NCBI GenBank assembly: GCA_022072165.1
Contig: JAJVIF010000004.1
Coordinates: 205,667 to 269,666 of the forward strand
Direction: 5' to 3'
DNA from: a bacterium
GTDB lineage: Bacteria; JAJVIF01
DNA: 64,000 nucleotides
Under the pieces are notes generated by a model that made no database searches, had not been told where the DNA came from, and saw nothing but the letters and a program-made list of their open reading frames with translations. This document shows, one piece after another, positions 62,576 to 64,000 of the stretch. Positions within the stretch are counted from its first letter, which is position 1. Each line of letters opens with the position of its first letter. A program made the position numbers and the translations under genes.

Positions 62576-63619
62576 ATGCCTGCGCTCTATGTCACCGAAC
62601 CGGGGGCGGTGGTGCGGGTCACCGGCGACAGTCTCCTGGTGACGCTGGATGCCGATCCCGACGGGGCAGGACCCCTGCCGGAACGACGTCGGACCCTGCT
62701 GGAGGCAGAACCTCATCGCCTGGAGCTGATCGCGCTGGTTGGCCGGACGCACATCACCGGCCCCGCCATCGAACTGGCACTGGACCGGGGGATCAGCGTC
62801 GCCTGGTTCAGCTGGAATGGCCGACTCCTGGGACGGCTGGTGCCGGCCGGAGCCAGTCAGGCCGACCTGCGCCTGCGCCAGTATGCGGACCACCAGGACG
62901 CTGCAGTCCGCTTCCGCCGGGCCCGGGAGACCGTCGCCGCCAAACTGGAGAATGGCATCCGGCTGCTGGAAGAGCTCCGGGCCAATGATGCCGACCGCCC
63001 GGTGTTTGGGGAGGCGCTGGCAGCCCTGCGGGACCACCGGTCGACTCTGCAGCAGGCTGAAGGGCCTGAGGCCCTCCTGGGGTATGAGGGACTGGCAGCG
63101 CGGGAGTACTTTCAGGGGTTGGGCGGGGGCTTCCGGCAGGAGATCACCTTTGCGGGGCGGCAGCGTCGCCCGCCCCCCGACCCCGCCAATGCGCTGTTGT
63201 CGTTCGGGTACACGCTCTTGACCCAGCGGCTGGCGGGCTGGATTGAAGCCCGGGGGCTGGACCCGGACCTGGGGTACTTCCATGAGGTGCGTCCGGGACG
63301 CCCGAGCCTGGCGCTGGACCTGCTGGAGGAGTTCCGGGCCCCCGTGGTGGACCGGCTGGTCCTGCGGGTCTGCAATCTGCGGATACTCCGGCCGGAGCAT
63401 TTTGAAGTCGATCCGGAAGACCCGGGGGGCGTGCAACTGACCCGGGCCGGGCTGAAGCTCTTCTTTAAGGAATGGGAAGCTTGCCTGGCCCGCCCCCTGA
63501 AGGACGCCACGACGCAGGAAGCGCTCCCGGTGCCCGCGCTCTGTCAGCGGCAAATCAACCATCTGGCGATGGCGCTGCGTCGTGGGGAGCCCTATCTCCC
63601 CTTTCTCTGGGGCAGGTAA
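62576..63619 (+). CDS. cas1: Cas1 integrase
   Basis: The 347-residue CRISPR spacer integrase. The N-terminal beta domain is followed by the helical catalytic lobe with the expected residues: E171 in GYEGLAAREYF, H236 in GYFHEVRPGRPSLALDL and E251 just after. The C-terminal RQINHLAMALRRGEPYLPF is standard. It works with Cas2; located 9 nt after the effector. Confidence 0.96.
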   Translation: MPALYVTEPGAVVRVTGDSLLVTLDADPDGAGPLPERRRTLLEAEPHRLELIALVGRTHITGPAIELALDRGISVAWFSWNGRLLGRLVPAGASQADLRLRQYADHQDAAVRFRRARETVAAKLENGIRLLEELRANDADRPVFGEALAALRDHRSTLQQAEGPEALLGYEGLAAREYFQGLGGGFRQEITFAGRQRRPPPDPANALLSFGYTLLTQRLAGWIEARGLDPDLGYFHEVRPGRPSLALDLLEEFRAPVVDRLVLRVCNLRILRPEHFEVDPEDPGGVQLTRAGLKLFFKEWEACLARPLKDATTQEALPVPALCQRQINHLAMALRRGEPYLPFLWGR

Positions 63620-63636
63620 ACCAGGGAGGTGGCGTG

Positions 63637-63936
63637 ATGCCAGCGACCCCGCTGCGTTATGTCTGCGCGTATGACATCCCGGACAACCGTCGCCGGCTGC
63701 GGGTGGCCCGGGTGCTGGAAGGGTATGGCGACCGGGTGCAACTCAGCGTCTTTGAAGCCGTCCTCTCACAGGAGCAGCTCGACACGCTGGTGACCGAAGT
63801 CACGGCGGAACTGGAGCTGGGGGAGGACGCCCTGACGATCTATCCACTCTGCGCGGCGTGCGCCGGGCGGATGCACCGCCTGGGCCGCGCCGGAGAAGGC
63901 GTGCCGCCGGGGAGCGAGGAGGTGTTCATTGTCTGA
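63637..63936 (+). CDS. cas2: Cas2
   Basis: A 99-residue ferredoxin-fold partner that dimerises and bridges two Cas1 dimers. It has YVCAYDIPDNRRRLRVARVL with the conserved Asp, then RVQLSVFEAVLS. The ATG at 63637 with GGGAGG upstream excludes the longer upstream frame, which overlaps cas1. Confidence 0.95.
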   Translation: MPATPLRYVCAYDIPDNRRRLRVARVLEGYGDRVQLSVFEAVLSQEQLDTLVTEVTAELELGEDALTIYPLCAACAGRMHRLGRAGEGVPPGSEEVFIV

Positions 63937-64000
63937 ACAGGTGACCGTTACAGAGGCCGCAGCGGCTGCCGTAACCGCAATCCGGGGCCAAAACGGGGGA
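63929..64000 (+). CDS. Start of an unidentified gene after cas2 (cut by window)
   Basis: A TTG at 63929 has AGGAGG 6 nt upstream and opens a frame (SEQVTVTEAAAAAVTAI and on) to the window edge; it overlaps the cas2 stop. A GTG at 63941 in the same frame is the alternative. Only 24 codons are visible, too few to identify. Confidence 0.4.
   Translation, partial: MSEQVTVTEAAAAAVTAIRGQNGG

Noticed and set aside
63937-64000. Possible first CRISPR repeat after cas2
   Set aside because: No repeated unit can be seen in the 64 nt available; a Shine-Dalgarno-supported coding start explains it better.

Overview
The window is a GC-rich bacterial chromosome segment from a diderm: it encodes a TolC-type outer-membrane factor, an RND efflux pump, several lipobox lipoproteins, a Lol/Att-like ABC system and a secreted protein ending in Phe like an outer-membrane barrel. 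The phylum cannot be fixed from sequence alone. A TIGR03960-type B12-binding radical SAM protein, a split gcvPA/gcvPB and many apparently leaderless genes (a -10 box 6-8 nt before the start codon) point away from Proteobacteria, towards lineages such as Armatimonadota, Chloroflexota-like or uncultivated groups. This placement is inference.

Region 1 (1-31.6 kb) looks like ordinary chromosome. It starts inside nuoL, followed by nuoM, with no nuoN directly after. Then come an MNT/HEPN toxin-antitoxin pair, a Sua5-type tRNA-modification gene, an orphan MNT gene, a MoxR/BatD-like pair, an unrecognised membrane-protein cluster (9.6-13.5 kb), a VOC protein, a second MNT/HEPN pair and the radical SAM gene. 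Further on are a putative outer-membrane protein, an alpha/beta-fold lipoprotein whose nucleophile position is Gly, and a lysyl-oxidase-like lipoprotein. Next is a CarH-like MerR/B12 regulator heading a cluster with a LolD-like ATPase, an FtsX-type permease and a CrtC/AttH-like lipoprotein. The region ends with the glycine-cleavage genes gcvPB, gcvPA and gcvH, interrupted by a fic gene, and tRNA-Gln(TTG).

Region 2 (31.6-46.9 kb) looks like imported DNA. Abutting the tRNA 3' end are a decayed serine-recombinase C terminus and a decayed helicase. Then follows a compact minus-strand copper/heavy-metal operon, about 14 kb and 13 genes, many coupled by ATGA overlaps. In transcription order: Cys/His protein, metal-binding exported protein with Met/His repeats, TolC, adaptor, CusA/CzcA pump, lipoprotein, frameshifted YncE propeller, DUF2933, ICMT-like methyltransferase, DUF5676, AAA ATPase, P1B ATPase and a 51-aa membrane peptide.

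Region 3 (47.2-64 kb) is a defence block on the plus strand. A PLD-helicase and an Eco57I-type methyltransferase, joined by a TAATG overlap, form a restriction-like module. Next is a stand-alone paralogue of the methyltransferase's N-terminal domain, split by an in-frame TAG and joined to an unknown C-terminal region. Then comes a type III-B CRISPR-Cas operon: cmr2 (GGDD, no HD domain), cmr3, cmr4, cmr5, a cmr6-cmr1 fusion, a TIGR02710-type CARF-HEPN effector, cas1 and cas2. No CRISPR array and no cas6 lie inside the window; they may follow the right edge.

The most unusual items are the Cmr6-Cmr1 fusion, the split methyltransferase-domain gene beside the cas operon, the tRNA-Gln-bounded island, the CarH-like regulator with a palindrome at its promoter, and the widespread leaderless promoter layout.
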